The translations under genes and the position numbers were made by a program. From the NCBI RefSeq assembly GCF_003253735.1, contig NZ_QKYW01000001.1, positions 248,001-312,000 on the forward strand: DNA of 64,000 nt. The letters run 5' to 3'. Shown in pieces: positions 17,475 through 25,929 of this stretch. Source of the DNA: Pseudomonas sp. URMO17WK12:I2 (lineage in GTDB: Bacteria > Pseudomonadota > Gammaproteobacteria > Pseudomonadales > Pseudomonadaceae). The notes beneath the pieces were generated by a model. That model worked only from the letters and a program-made list of their open reading frames with translations. It searched no databases and had not been told where the DNA came from. The stretch's first letter is position 1. The number at the start of each line of letters is the position of its first letter.

Positions 17475-18455
17475 TCAATTTGGCGGGTGGTTGAGCAGTT
17501 GGGCGATGCCGGCCTTGCCGCTTACGCCCAGCTTCTCGTAGATGCTGCGTATGTGATGACGCACGGTATTGGGCGCCAGCCCCAGTTCGCGGGCGATCTC
17601 CTTGTAGGTCCTGCCGCCGCCAAAGCGCTCGGCGACGTCGGTTTCCCGAGCGCTCAATACGTTGAGCACCGAGCATGGCCTGACGATCAGTACATGGAAG
17701 TCGCCCACTAGCGTGGACTGCATCGTCAGCTTCTGCCCTTGGTAACCGTCGAGCGTCAGCTCCTGGGGCAGGCAGGAGCCTTGCCAGTGCGGCCATTCCA
17801 CCAGCATGTGATCGACGAAACCACGCTCGGCATAGTGCAGCACACCCTGCTGGTCACAAACGGCAAGCGCCAGGGTTCCCGGGCCATTGAGGGTTTCGCG
17901 CAGGGCCACCAGGGCACGAATATGATTGGCGCCCTCGGCGGTCACCAGGTGAGGCATGAGGTGGTCGAGCAGCAACTGATCCTCGTCGGCGAAACGTGCT
18001 GCGCCCAGGCTTCTGTACAGGGTCAGGTGGACCACAAGCTGGGTGGGCTGATCAATATGGATAACGCAGAGAAACTCGCCGAAGCCGTGCTTGGCACCCA
18101 GCCAGCGCAACCCTTCGGGCGTCTGCTCGGCCTGGCTGTCGATGACCACCGAACGGCCGGGCCGGGCCTGGGCGAGGGGGATGGTGATGTCCTGTTCACG
18201 GATGGAGCGCCAGTCGTCGACGTAGCTGGCCGGCAACATGAACACCGAGCTGCTATGCTCCTCGGGGAGCCCATCTACCAGGGCCGAACGCCCCCACCAC
18301 GCCTTGTCGAAGGCGATCACCCCTTGCAGTCGCGTCAGGGCTTGCTGGCGAAACAGCGTTAACGGGGTGTTCTGGGCCAATCGCTGCAGCTCGAGAGCCA
18401 GGGCATTGAACGCGGTAAAACGATCGGCGCAGAGAAAGCGTTGTTTGGTGCTCAT
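17475..18455 (-). CDS. LuxR-type (GerE HTH) transcriptional regulator
   Basis: A 326-residue regulator with a C-terminal GerE helix-turn-helix: LSARETDVAERFGGGRTYKE then IARELGLAPNTVRHHIRSIY near residues 258-305. The N-terminal 240 residues are a sensor region without a recognisable autoinducer-binding pattern and without a receiver Asp signature, so it is neither a typical quorum-sensing LuxR nor a two-component regulator. It lies 86 bp upstream of the outer-membrane protein gene on the same strand and is the best candidate regulator of the porin-MFS-deacetylase operon. Confidence 0.85.
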   Translation of the reverse strand: MSTKQRFLCADRFTAFNALALELQRLAQNTPLTLFRQQALTRLQGVIAFDKAWWGRSALVDGLPEEHSSSVFMLPASYVDDWRSIREQDITIPLAQARPGRSVVIDSQAEQTPEGLRWLGAKHGFGEFLCVIHIDQPTQLVVHLTLYRSLGAARFADEDQLLLDHLMPHLVTAEGANHIRALVALRETLNGPGTLALAVCDQQGVLHYAERGFVDHMLVEWPHWQGSCLPQELTLDGYQGQKLTMQSTLVGDFHVLIVRPCSVLNVLSARETDVAERFGGGRTYKEIARELGLAPNTVRHHIRSIYEKLGVSGKAGIAQLLNHPPN

Positions 18456-18688
18456 GGCGTAGTACCTTGCTGCGACTTTTTTATTCTTGTCTGAACCGTT
18501 GCACGGTTCTTAGTCATCAGTGAGCGGCCGGTGTCTTGGGACTGGCAGGGCCTGAGATCGAGTATCCCTGCCCGCTTGTGCGCTGACCATCCTACAGATG
18601 CAGGATAGGGGATGCCGCCAACTCGCGAGCCGACGCTGGATGCGTTCAAAGAATCGGGGCCTTGGTGACCCCGTTCTTTTCATTTGTT

Positions 18689-19315
18689 TTAGGCTCTATC
18701 GGCAGCCGGCTCGAAACGCTCGCCACGAAACACACGATGCGGGTTGCCGCGCTCGACCTGCAGGTGGGCATCACGACGCTGCGCCCGTGCCGCATCGGCT
18801 TGCGCCTGGGCATGCAGGGCGAGGCGCTGGGCGATCAGCAGCAATGCCAGACGCTTGTTGGCGTGCTGACTGCGCTCGCTCTGCACCTTGACGCTGATGC
18901 CGCTGACAACATGCGTAGCACGCACCGCCGAATCGGTGGTGTTGACGTGCTGGCCACCTGGGCCGGACGAGCGCAGGGTTTCGAAGCGGATTTCGCCCGC
19001 CAGTTCCTGAGCAGGCGCGGCGAAACGCGCACCACCGAAGAACCAGTTCTTGCGGGCATGCCCCGGCCGGTAAGGGCTGGGGCAGGTCCATTGCAGCGAG
19101 CCCGTCCAGTCAGCCACCAGCCGCTCGGCCTGCTCACCCTCCAGCGCCAGCAATATCGAGCGCAAGGTGCCGCGCCGCGGCCCCTGTTCCTCTTCGAGTA
19201 CCCGTACCGTCACACCAAGGCCCTCCGCTTCGGCCTGCAGCCTGGGCACTGCCCTGGCCACTGCCAATGCGCACTCATCCGGCCCCTGGGCCGCGGTAAG
19301 TTGCAGAAGGATCAT
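18689..19315 (-). CDS. prfH: Peptide chain release factor-like PrfH
   Basis: A 208-residue class I release-factor homologue lacking the N-terminal codon-recognition domains of RF1/RF2. It keeps the catalytic GGQ loop in [18 protein letters not shown] and the following basic helix ([13 protein letters not shown]). PrfH acts on ribosomes whose 16S rRNA has been cut in the decoding centre, releasing the stalled peptide so that its partner RtcB can reseal the RNA. The ATG at 19315 overlaps the rtcB stop as TAATG with GGAGGA at proper spacing, so it is preferred over the ATG at 19324. The pairing with rtcB is the known diagnostic arrangement. Confidence 0.93.
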   Translation of the reverse strand: MILLQLTAAQGPDECALAVARAVPRLQAEAEGLGVTVRVLEEEQGPRRGTLRSILLALEGEQAERLVADWTGSLQWTCPSPYRPGHARKNWFFGGARFAAPAQELAGEIRFETLRSSGPGGQHVNTTDSAVRATHVVSGISVKVQSERSQHANKRLALLLIAQRLALHAQAQADAARAQRRDAHLQVERGNPHRVFRGERFEPAADRA

Positions 19316-20451
19316 TAGCAGCATCCTCCGCGCGTCTTGTAGGTGAGCACCGGTTTCAATCGCGCCAGCACGCGAACCAGGCCGGCTTCGCGCAAGGCAC
19401 CGACCACCGAGTCGATAGCCTTATAGGCCTCGGGCGCCTCCTCGTAGATCAGCGCGCGGTCGGCGCAGACCACCCGGCTGCCGAGCGCAGTGCGGCTCAG
19501 TTGCTCGACGCTGTAGCGTGCGGCGAGGCGATCCTTGCACTCGCTGCGCATCCATTTGCGCCCGGCGCCGTGGGCCAGGGACAGCAGGCTGCGCTCGTCG
19601 GCGATCGGCTGCACCAGGTAGCTGTAATCGCCACGCGAGCCGGGAATCACCACCGCGCCCTGGTCCGACGGCGTGGCGCCCTTGCGGTGCAGCCAGCCAT
19701 CGAGGCCATCGACACGCGCCGGCGAGACCAGATTGTGGTTGATGTCGAGCAGCCTCTCGCCGTCGGCACGCAAGCGTTCGAGCATGCGCCGGGCGATCAG
19801 CTGGCGGTTGGCTTCGGCGAAACGCAGCGCGCCGTCGTGTCGGCTCAGGTAATGGCTGCTGGCATCGCTGCCCGCCTCCAGCCCCTGATGACCGAACAGG
19901 TCGACCTGCTCACGCAGAATCGCTTCACCGAGGCCACGCGAGCCGCTGTGCACCAGCAACAGCAGGTGTTTGCGCTCGATGTTCAAGGCTGCCAGTGCGG
20001 CATCGTCGTAGCTTTCATCGAGCTGCTGCAGCTCGGCGAAATGGTTGCCACCGCCGATGGTGCCGAGGGAGCGCTCGTGGCCCGTGGTCGGCAGCTCGAA
20101 GCCGGCGACTGCCTCCTGCCAGCTCTCGTCGAGCGGCAGGTCGAGGTTGCCGAGACGCTTCTCCAGCTTGTCCAGATGCAGCTTGGCGGTCGGTATGTCC
20201 GTGCGCCACAGCGCCATGCCGCAGCCGATGTCGTTACCGACCAGCGCCGGGTAAAAGCGCCCTACGGAAAAGCATGCCGCGCCGACCGGGTAGCCACGCC
20301 CCGGGTGCAGATCCGGCATGCCGGCCACCCGATGCATGCCCGGTAAGCGAGCGGTGGTTTCGAGTTGCTGGATCGCTTTTCCTTCGATCCAGGTGTCGTC
20401 CGCAGCGACCAATACGGTGCCGTCGGACAAATTGCGAATGCAAGTGCCCAT
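19315..20451 (-). CDS. rtcB: RtcB-family RNA ligase paired with PrfH (RtcB2 type)
   Basis: A 378-residue GTP/Mn-dependent RNA ligase that joins 2',3'-cyclic-phosphate or 3'-phosphate ends to 5'-OH ends. Active-site motifs are intact: [46 protein letters not shown] and [12 protein letters not shown], the last holding the His that becomes guanylylated. It is shorter than housekeeping RtcB (about 408 residues), as expected for the RtcB2 group linked to prfH. AGGA precedes the ATG. A promoter and a 13-codon leader ORF lie upstream at 20547-20655. No RtcR regulator or rtcA lies nearby. Confidence 0.93.
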   Translation of the reverse strand: MGTCIRNLSDGTVLVAADDTWIEGKAIQQLETTARLPGMHRVAGMPDLHPGRGYPVGAACFSVGRFYPALVGNDIGCGMALWRTDIPTAKLHLDKLEKRLGNLDLPLDESWQEAVAGFELPTTGHERSLGTIGGGNHFAELQQLDESYDDAALAALNIERKHLLLLVHSGSRGLGEAILREQVDLFGHQGLEAGSDASSHYLSRHDGALRFAEANRQLIARRMLERLRADGERLLDINHNLVSPARVDGLDGWLHRKGATPSDQGAVVIPGSRGDYSYLVQPIADERSLLSLAHGAGRKWMRSECKDRLAARYSVEQLSRTALGSRVVCADRALIYEEAPEAYKAIDSVVGALREAGLVRVLARLKPVLTYKTRGGCC

Positions 20452-20546
20452 AGCCCAATCCTGATGGGTTGAAACAGAAAGATGTTCGGATTGGCAGGCC
20501 AGAGGCCGGGCGTTGCGGCACCGCTAACAAGGAGCGGCGAATGCGA

Positions 20547-20588
20547 TCAAGCCAGGCGCGACCTGCAAAGGGTGATCAGCTGCTGCAT
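20547..20588 (-). CDS. Short leader ORF (13 codons) upstream of rtcB-prfH
   Basis: An ATG at 20588 with a near-perfect AGGAGG (20595-20600) opens a 13-residue ORF, MQQLITLCRSRLA, ending in TGA about 95 bp before the rtcB start. A promoter-like pair lies just upstream, so the ORF is near the 5' end of the presumed mRNA. The very strong ribosome site on so small an ORF suggests a regulatory leader rather than a functional protein. It could instead be the remnant of a longer gene. Confidence 0.5.
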   Translation of the reverse strand: MQQLITLCRSRLA

Positions 20589-20626
20589 GATGTGCCTCCT
20601 TTGCTGTCGGTTGAGAGAAGCCGCGC

Positions 20627-20655
20627 ATGCTAGGCGTATTGGCGGCTGCTTGCAA
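20627..20655 (-). promoter_or_regulatory. Predicted sigma70 promoter for the leader-rtcB-prfH transcript
   Basis: On the minus strand TTGCAA (20650-20655) is separated by exactly 17 bp from TAGCAT (20627-20632). Transcription would begin near 20620, giving about 32 nt before the leader ORF. No sigma54-type -24/-12 signature is evident, unlike RtcR-controlled rtcBA operons. Confidence 0.55.
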
Positions 20656-20793
20656 CACGGTGAGGCGATTACGTGGCGCACCGCACAACCTGCCGGCCAA
20701 ACAGCATTTCATTCCTTGCTTGGCAACCTGCGCTTCTACAACTACAGCTTGTAAGAACCTGTCCACGATCTGTATGTAGCGGCAGCTACAAGG

Positions 20794-20911
20794 CAATAGC
20801 AGCCATTCGCCAATCCACTGTGGGAGCGCGCCATGCGCGCGAAAAATCGCGGGCATGGCCCGCTCCCACAGATAATTACCAATCCATCTTGTGGGAACAA
20901 ACGGCCGCTCC
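20794..20911. repeat. Dispersed palindromic repeat element, copy 1
   Basis: The 52-bp core 20820-20871 is an imperfect palindrome opening with TGTGGGAGCG and closing with CGCTCCCACA, a Pseudomonas REP-type sequence. Flanking bases (AGCAGCCATTCGCCAATCCA on the left) are shared with copy 2 at 49954-50080 in inverted orientation, so the repeated unit is longer than a single REP. The rest of the 20656-21053 gap shows nothing further; 20912-21053 leads to the phosphate transporter gene. Confidence 0.8.
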
Positions 20912-21053
20912 CGCCCCCCAAGGCGAACCTGTGCTGAAAGATTATGAAAGAGTTCTAAGAGGCAGCGGTGTTGGTGACCACACCTCAACGAACGCCGTCA
21001 TCGGCAGTATCCCAAGCACCCGGGATCGAATCTGCATATCAGGGAGATGCGTG

Positions 21054-22697
21054 ATGTTGACGCTGCTCAATCTGTTGTCCGCCATTGCCCTGCTCATCTG
21101 GGGCACCCATATCGTGCGTACCGGCATCCTGCGGGTGTACGGCTCTCAGCTGCGCCGCGTGCTCAGCCACAACGTCGGCAAGCGGCCGATGGCGTTCGTC
21201 GCCGGCATTGCGGTCACCGCACTGGTGCAGAGCAGCAACGCCACCGCGCTGTTGGTCACCTCCTTCGTCGGCCAGGGCCTGATGGCGCTGACCCCGGCAC
21301 TGGCGATCATGCTCGGCGCCGATGTCGGCACCGCACTGATGGCGCGGGTGCTGACCTTCGACCTCAGCTGGCTGTCGCCGCTGCTGATCTTTCTCGGCGT
21401 GGTGTTCTTCCTGTCGCGCAAGCAGACCCGCGCCGGCCAGCTCGGCCGCGTGGGCATCGGCCTGGGGTTGATGATCCTCGCCCTGCAACTGATCGTCGCG
21501 GCAGCCACGCCGATCACAGAGGCCAAGGGCATCCACGTGCTGTTCGCCTCGCTGACCGGCGACCTGCTGCTCGATGCGGTGGTCGGTGCGCTGTTCGCGC
21601 TGATCTCCTACTCGAGCCTGGCTGCGGTGCTGCTCACCGCCACGTTGACCGGCTCCGGGGTGATCGGCCTGCCAGTGGCGATCGGCCTGGTGATCGGCGC
21701 CAATATCGGCAGCGGTGTGCTGGCCTTCCTCAACGCCAGCATGCAGAGCCAGGCCGGTCGTCGTGTTGCTCTGGGCAGCCTCTTGTACAAGCTGATCGGC
21801 CTGTTGCTGGTGATCCCGGTGCTCGACCCGCTGGTGCATTGGCTGGACAGCCTGAAATGGCACCCGGCGGAGCTGGTGATCGGCTTCCACGTGCTCTACA
21901 ACACCCTGCGTTGCCTGCTGATGCTGCCGACCCTCGGCCTGATGGCGCGCTTCTGCAACTGGCTGCTGCCCGATCGCCCGGACATGAACGCCGTCGCCAA
22001 GGCCCGGCACCTCGACCCCACGGCGCTGTCCACGCCGAGCCTGGCGCTGTCCAATGCGGTACGCGAAACCCTGCGCATCGGCGACCTGGTCGACAGCATG
22101 CTCGGCCATCTGCAGGACGCCCTGCGCGGCAGCCAGCCGATCCTCGCCAAGGATCTGCGGCGCATCGACGACGACATCGACGCCCTGTATACCGCCGTGA
22201 AGCTCTATCTCGCCCAGGTTCCGCAGGAGGACCTGAGCGAAGCGGACAGCCACCGCTGGGCCGAGATCATCGAGTTCTCCTCGAACCTGGAACGGGCCGG
22301 CGACCTTATCGAACGCATGCTCGGCAAGATCCAGGACGAGAAGACCGCCCAGCGCCATGCCTTCTCGGAAAGCGGCCTGGAGGAGCTCACTGCGCTGCAC
22401 GAACGCCTGCTCGGCAACCTGCGCTTGGGCCTGTCGGTGTTCTTCTCCGCCGACGCCGATGCAGCCCGCCAACTGCTACGCGAGAAACGCCGCTTCCGCA
22501 TCCAGGAACGCCGGCTCACCCATTTACATGTCGAACGTCTGCATAGGCAGGTGGTCAAGAGTCTGGAAACCAGCTCACTGCACCTGGAACTGATCGACGA
22601 CATGAAACGCCTCAACTCGCTGTTCTGCGCAAGTGCCTATGCCGTACTCGGCAACCACGAAACCGGTGCCCTGCTCGCCGAAGAAGGTGGCGAATAG
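21054..22697 (+). CDS. Na/Pi cotransporter family protein with PhoU-like C-terminal domain
   Basis: A 547-residue membrane protein. Two Na/Pi-cotransporter repeats carry the QSS-type motif (ALVQSSNATALLVTSF near residue 55; ISYSSLAAVLLTATL near 185). A cytoplasmic helical PhoU-like domain fills residues about 350-540 (LRIGDLVDSMLGHLQDAL onward). NptA-type proteins move phosphate with sodium; the PhoU part is probably regulatory. The ATG at 21054 follows GGGAG and is the first codon before the first helix; the frame stays open far upstream but that part is not protein-like. The M16 peptidase GTG overlaps its stop by one base (TAGTG). Confidence 0.9.
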   Translation: MLTLLNLLSAIALLIWGTHIVRTGILRVYGSQLRRVLSHNVGKRPMAFVAGIAVTALVQSSNATALLVTSFVGQGLMALTPALAIMLGADVGTALMARVLTFDLSWLSPLLIFLGVVFFLSRKQTRAGQLGRVGIGLGLMILALQLIVAAATPITEAKGIHVLFASLTGDLLLDAVVGALFALISYSSLAAVLLTATLTGSGVIGLPVAIGLVIGANIGSGVLAFLNASMQSQAGRRVALGSLLYKLIGLLLVIPVLDPLVHWLDSLKWHPAELVIGFHVLYNTLRCLLMLPTLGLMARFCNWLLPDRPDMNAVAKARHLDPTALSTPSLALSNAVRETLRIGDLVDSMLGHLQDALRGSQPILAKDLRRIDDDIDALYTAVKLYLAQVPQEDLSEADSHRWAEIIEFSSNLERAGDLIERMLGKIQDEKTAQRHAFSESGLEELTALHERLLGNLRLGLSVFFSADADAARQLLREKRRFRIQERRLTHLHVERLHRQVVKSLETSSLHLELIDDMKRLNSLFCASAYAVLGNHETGALLAEEGGE

Positions 22698-24088
22698 TGC
22701 TTTCTGCCGGTCGCTCACTGGCGCTGCTGCTGGGCCTGTTGCTGTGCAGCCAACTGTGGGCGGCCGACCGCCTGAAGGTCGAAGGCTACCCGCTGGACAA
22801 CGGCCTGCAGCTGATCCTCAAGCCCACCACCGAGCGCGGCCACGTGTCGATCCGCCTGGTGGTCGGGGTCGGTTTCGACCAGTTCGACTGCGACCACAAG
22901 GAGCTGCCGCACCTGCTCGAACACCTGCTGTTCAGCGGCATCGACGACAGCGGCGAAGCCGGGCTGGAAGAGCGCATGCAGGCCCTCGGTGGCGACTGGA
23001 ACGCCTTTACCCGCGACAGCGACACCACCTTCGTCCTCGAGGTGCCGGCCGCCAATCAGCGTGCGGCCCTGGATCTGCTGCTCGCCGCGCTGTTCAACAC
23101 CGAATTCACCGCCGAACGCATCGAGGCGGCCAAGCGGGTGATCGTCCACGAAAATGGCGAACACCCCGCTGCCTGGCAGCGCCTGCTGGGCGCCGCCACC
23201 AAACGCGACGATGCCACCGAACAGCTTGCCGCCGAGCTGGGCCAGGCCTGTGCCGAGCAGGATTCCCTCGACCGGCTGGACGCCGCTGCTCTGGAGCGTT
23301 TGCACGAACAGTGGTACGTGGCCAACAACATGACCCTGATCATGGTCGGCGACCTCGATCGCCGCCTGCCCGCCTACCTCGAACGACGCTTTGGCGAACA
23401 GCCGCCCGGCCCGATGCCCGAGTTGCGCGAACTGCCGGAAAACACCGGCCACGCCGCGCCCGAGCGCACGCTGACCAGCGGCCTGGTCGGCGACACCGCG
23501 CAGGTCAACCTGATCTTCACCGAGCCCTGGGTCGGCGAGCTCGACCAGGGCACCTGGCAGATGCTGCGCGACTACCTACAGTGGGCGGTGTACCGCGACC
23601 TGCGCCTGGAGCAGGGCCTGGCCTACAGCCCCACCGTGCTGCGCAGCGCCTACGGCAGCAGCAGCTTCTTCAGCATCCACGCCGACGTGGCCCGCAAGGA
23701 TGTGGCGCAGACCCAGCAGCGCCTGCACGAGCTGCTCCAGCGCCTGGCCAAGGACGGCCTCGACGACGCCACCGTCGAGCGCCTGCGCAGCGTCGCCCTC
23801 GCCCGCCAGAACTGGACCGCACAGGGCAACAGCGCCCTGGCCGACACCTACTGGAGCTCCCTGGGCAGTTACGCAGACGGCCGCTTCGCCGACCCGGCAC
23901 CGGAACTGCGCAAGATCCACACCGCCCAGCTCGATGCGGCGCTGAACCTGCTGCTCAAGCAACCGAGCTATCTGCGGGTGGAGCAGCCACTGCTGAGTAC
24001 TGCCGGTCTGTATGTGGTGGGTGCGGTGGCGGTGGTGATTCTGTTGCTGGCGCTGGTGGGACTGGTGAGCCTGCTGCGACGCCGCTAA
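22697..24088 (+). CDS. M16 family zinc metallopeptidase with C-terminal membrane anchor
   Basis: A 463-residue insulinase/pitrilysin-type protein starting at GTG. A signal peptide (LALLLGLLLCSQLWAAD) is followed by the inverted zinc motif HLLEH (H72, E75, H76) and, further on, VIVHENGEH supplying the third ligand. A C-terminal inactive-like M16 domain follows, then a single membrane helix (VVGAVAVVILLLALVGLVSL) and a short basic tail. The chain probably faces the periplasm. It is translationally coupled to the Na/Pi gene. Its last 74 codons are duplicated at 25637-25861, so this 3' end may be a recombinant product. Confidence 0.9.
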   Translation: MLSAGRSLALLLGLLLCSQLWAADRLKVEGYPLDNGLQLILKPTTERGHVSIRLVVGVGFDQFDCDHKELPHLLEHLLFSGIDDSGEAGLEERMQALGGDWNAFTRDSDTTFVLEVPAANQRAALDLLLAALFNTEFTAERIEAAKRVIVHENGEHPAAWQRLLGAATKRDDATEQLAAELGQACAEQDSLDRLDAAALERLHEQWYVANNMTLIMVGDLDRRLPAYLERRFGEQPPGPMPELRELPENTGHAAPERTLTSGLVGDTAQVNLIFTEPWVGELDQGTWQMLRDYLQWAVYRDLRLEQGLAYSPTVLRSAYGSSSFFSIHADVARKDVAQTQQRLHELLQRLAKDGLDDATVERLRSVALARQNWTAQGNSALADTYWSSLGSYADGRFADPAPELRKIHTAQLDAALNLLLKQPSYLRVEQPLLSTAGLYVVGAVAVVILLLALVGLVSLLRRR

Positions 24089-24093
24089 CGATA

Positions 24094-24113
24094 AGCCCCG
24101 GATAACCGGGGCT
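24094..24113 (+). terminator. Hairpin after the M16 peptidase gene
   Basis: A perfect 8-bp stem AGCCCCGG/CCGGGGCT with an ATAA loop starts 6 bp after the stop codon. No T-tract follows, so it may be a weak terminator or mRNA stabiliser. Confidence 0.6.
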
Positions 24114-24140
24114 CGAAGATGCAGCAAATGCAGTCGTGGC

Positions 24141-24278
24141 TTACTCGATGATATTCAAACCGCTCAGGTACGCCTCGGAGATTTCCAGGCCCAGGCCGGG
24201 CTCGTGGTCGTCCCCACCAAGCCATCGCGGCTCGTATTCGGAGAGTTGGGGCAGCATGCGGCGGACATATTCCAAGGT
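24141..24278 (-). pseudogene. C-terminal remnant of an unidentified gene
   Basis: On the minus strand 45 codons read as convincing protein (LEYVRRMLPQLSEYEPRW, later GLGLEISEAYLSGLNIIE) and end in TAA at 24141-24143, but an in-frame TAG at 24279-24281 immediately precedes them and no start or ribosome site is present. It appears to be the severed 3' end of a gene brought in with the insertion. The family was not recognised; an immunity-protein tail is possible but not shown. The remaining 24282-24579 holds nothing recognisable. Confidence 0.55.
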
Positions 24279-24579
24279 CTAGCCCATTTAGCACTTGTGC
24301 ATGATGCTCACTCCAGTATCGGCCAACTCACTCAGGGCACCTACCAGCCGCAACGGCGACGAAATTCTTCGTTCTACTAAATGGCTGCAGGCAGGTGAGC
24401 CATCAGCAAACCGCTATCCGAACATCGAACAGTAGCCTCCAGCATGCTCGTGAATTCTGACGACCGGAGGCAATAGCCCTTAAGACCTCCCCCAAACGGC
24501 CGAGATAGGAGATAGAACATCGCATCGCGATGCCAGTTAACGTTCGCGCGCAGGACAGCCAAATCCAAGGAATAAGGAT

Positions 24580-25533
24580 ATGACCAATTTCAACGTGGAC
24601 AGTCTATTGGCCGGCCGTTCGGTCACAGCGGGCGCTGCGATCAAAGTCGTTCAAGGTGATATCGACAAAACTACTGCAGCATCCGGCAGACAGCCCATCG
24701 GCACCCCATCGGGCGTTACGGTAACTATCTCGCCCGCAGCCACGAAGATATCTCTTCTACTCAAGAGCGAGTCCACCGGAAGTACCACCGCTGCCATAAA
24801 TTTCGATGCCTTTCTGGACCTTAACCACCAGCAGATCAAAGAGCACAGCAAAAACGCCGATTTTCTTCAGGAGTTGCCCGACGATCTCAACCACGAACGG
24901 CAAACGGTGGCGAAGCAGGCAGCCAACTACCTTCTCGAGCATCATTACGGTGAGGAAAAACTCTACGGTGCCCAAACGGCAGAAAACCCTTTCGCGTCGC
25001 TGGATCGCGTGACGCTTTCGAAGATCTCCTTCAACGACTCGGGGCTTTTTACCCCAGCAGAGCGCCAGGTAGCTTTTCTGGAAATGACCAATCGCGACAT
25101 GCTGTATCGCAATGAAACCTATGACTTGGGTGAAAGCTTAAGAAGAGCCGACGACTTGGCGGGATCTTACGTCATCAATTTTCTGCGGGACGCAAAGCTG
25201 GAGGGCACCATGAGCGAGGGAGAAAAGGCGTGGAGAAAATGGCCCACAGCCACACAGCTCGAGGCTATTGCAGCCGCGGCAGTGCGCAATGATCCGGTGA
25301 AGCTGCCAACTCTACCCGAGTATCAGAACTTGAATAGCCAGGGCAAACCCTTACTGGCGTTCATGGTTGGCGGAGATGGTTCGGGCACATGGAAAAACAT
25401 CGCTTTCGAAGAATTGGCCTCTGAAACCATGCCCGTCAGGCTTATCCATTCACTCATCGAAAAAACCAAGGCCACTCAAACCGAACACCCTTGGCTATCG
25501 CTCTATCTGAGTATCGACAGCCTGGGAAGGTAA
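24580..25533 (+). CDS. Hypothetical protein in the insertion between M16 duplicate ends
   Basis: A 317-residue protein I do not recognise. It has an AAGGA/AAGGAT ribosome site before the ATG. There is no signal peptide or membrane segment. The N-terminal 60 residues are low-complexity (Thr/Ser/Gly) with VTVTISPAATKISLLLKS; the rest is mixed helical, with charged stretches such as NHERQTVAKQAANYLLEHHY and FTPAERQVAFLEMTNRDM. The C-terminal third contains LLAFMVGGDGSGTWKNIAFE. It is the only intact gene inside a segment bounded by 225-bp direct repeats, which suggests horizontally acquired cargo. Codon use is less GC-biased than in the flanking core genes. Confidence 0.7.
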   Translation: MTNFNVDSLLAGRSVTAGAAIKVVQGDIDKTTAASGRQPIGTPSGVTVTISPAATKISLLLKSESTGSTTAAINFDAFLDLNHQQIKEHSKNADFLQELPDDLNHERQTVAKQAANYLLEHHYGEEKLYGAQTAENPFASLDRVTLSKISFNDSGLFTPAERQVAFLEMTNRDMLYRNETYDLGESLRRADDLAGSYVINFLRDAKLEGTMSEGEKAWRKWPTATQLEAIAAAAVRNDPVKLPTLPEYQNLNSQGKPLLAFMVGGDGSGTWKNIAFEELASETMPVRLIHSLIEKTKATQTEHPWLSLYLSIDSLGR

Positions 25534-25636
25534 TACCGCACAGGATCCGGGCGACTCTGCGTAATACCTCTCGCTCTCCAGTCAGCTTAGCCTGCAAAGA
25601 TCGTCTGTAGCACACTGCTACCGATGCTGCCCCCCG

Positions 25637-25861
25637 GGCAGCTACGAAGAAGGCCGCTTCGCCGACCCGGCACCGGAACTGCGCAAGATCCACACCGCCC
25701 AACTCGATGCGGCGCTGAACCTGCTGCTCAAGCAGCCGAGCTATCTGCGCGTCGAGCAGCCACTCCTGAGCACCACCGGCCTGTATGGGGGGGGCGCGGT
25801 GGCGGTGGTGATTCTGCTGTTGGCGCTGGTGGGACTGGTCAGCCTGCTGCGCCGTCGCTAA
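25637..25861 (+). pseudogene. Duplicated 3' end of the M16 peptidase gene
   Basis: This segment repeats the last 74 codons plus TAA of the M16 gene (compare 23864-24088) in the same orientation, with scattered substitutions, mostly synonymous, and no gap. Substitutions include TYR-VAL-VAL to TYR-GLY-GLY just before the membrane helix, where a run of eight G occurs. It has no start codon or promoter. With the intact copy it forms direct repeats around the 24089-25636 insertion. Confidence 0.88.
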
Positions 25862-25867
25862 CGAATT

Positions 25868-25929
25868 AGTGGGTCAGATTTACTGATTTAGCTGCATGCC
25901 CAGATCAATGATCTCTCACCCCATCGATT
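25868..25929. repeat. REP-like inverted repeat, GGGTCAG/CACCCC type (copy A)
   Basis: GTGGGTCAGATTTACTGATT is followed after a short loop by ATCAATGATCTCTCACCCCA, an imperfect inverted repeat related to the GGGGTCAGAGTCATTGAT elements at 27161, 27263, 28358 and 30104. It abuts the C-terminal end of the decayed RAYT gene, as expected for a repeat flanking its transposase. Confidence 0.6.

Noticed and set aside
20673..21053. N-terminal extension of the Na/Pi cotransporter by 127 codons
   Set aside because: It would run through the dispersed palindromic repeat, is not protein-like, and the ATG at 21054 has GGGAG and opens the first membrane helix.
25624..25869. A small plus-strand ORF of 81 codons at the M16 duplicate
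   Set aside because: It is in the wrong frame; the frame that matches the M16 C terminus is 25637-25861.
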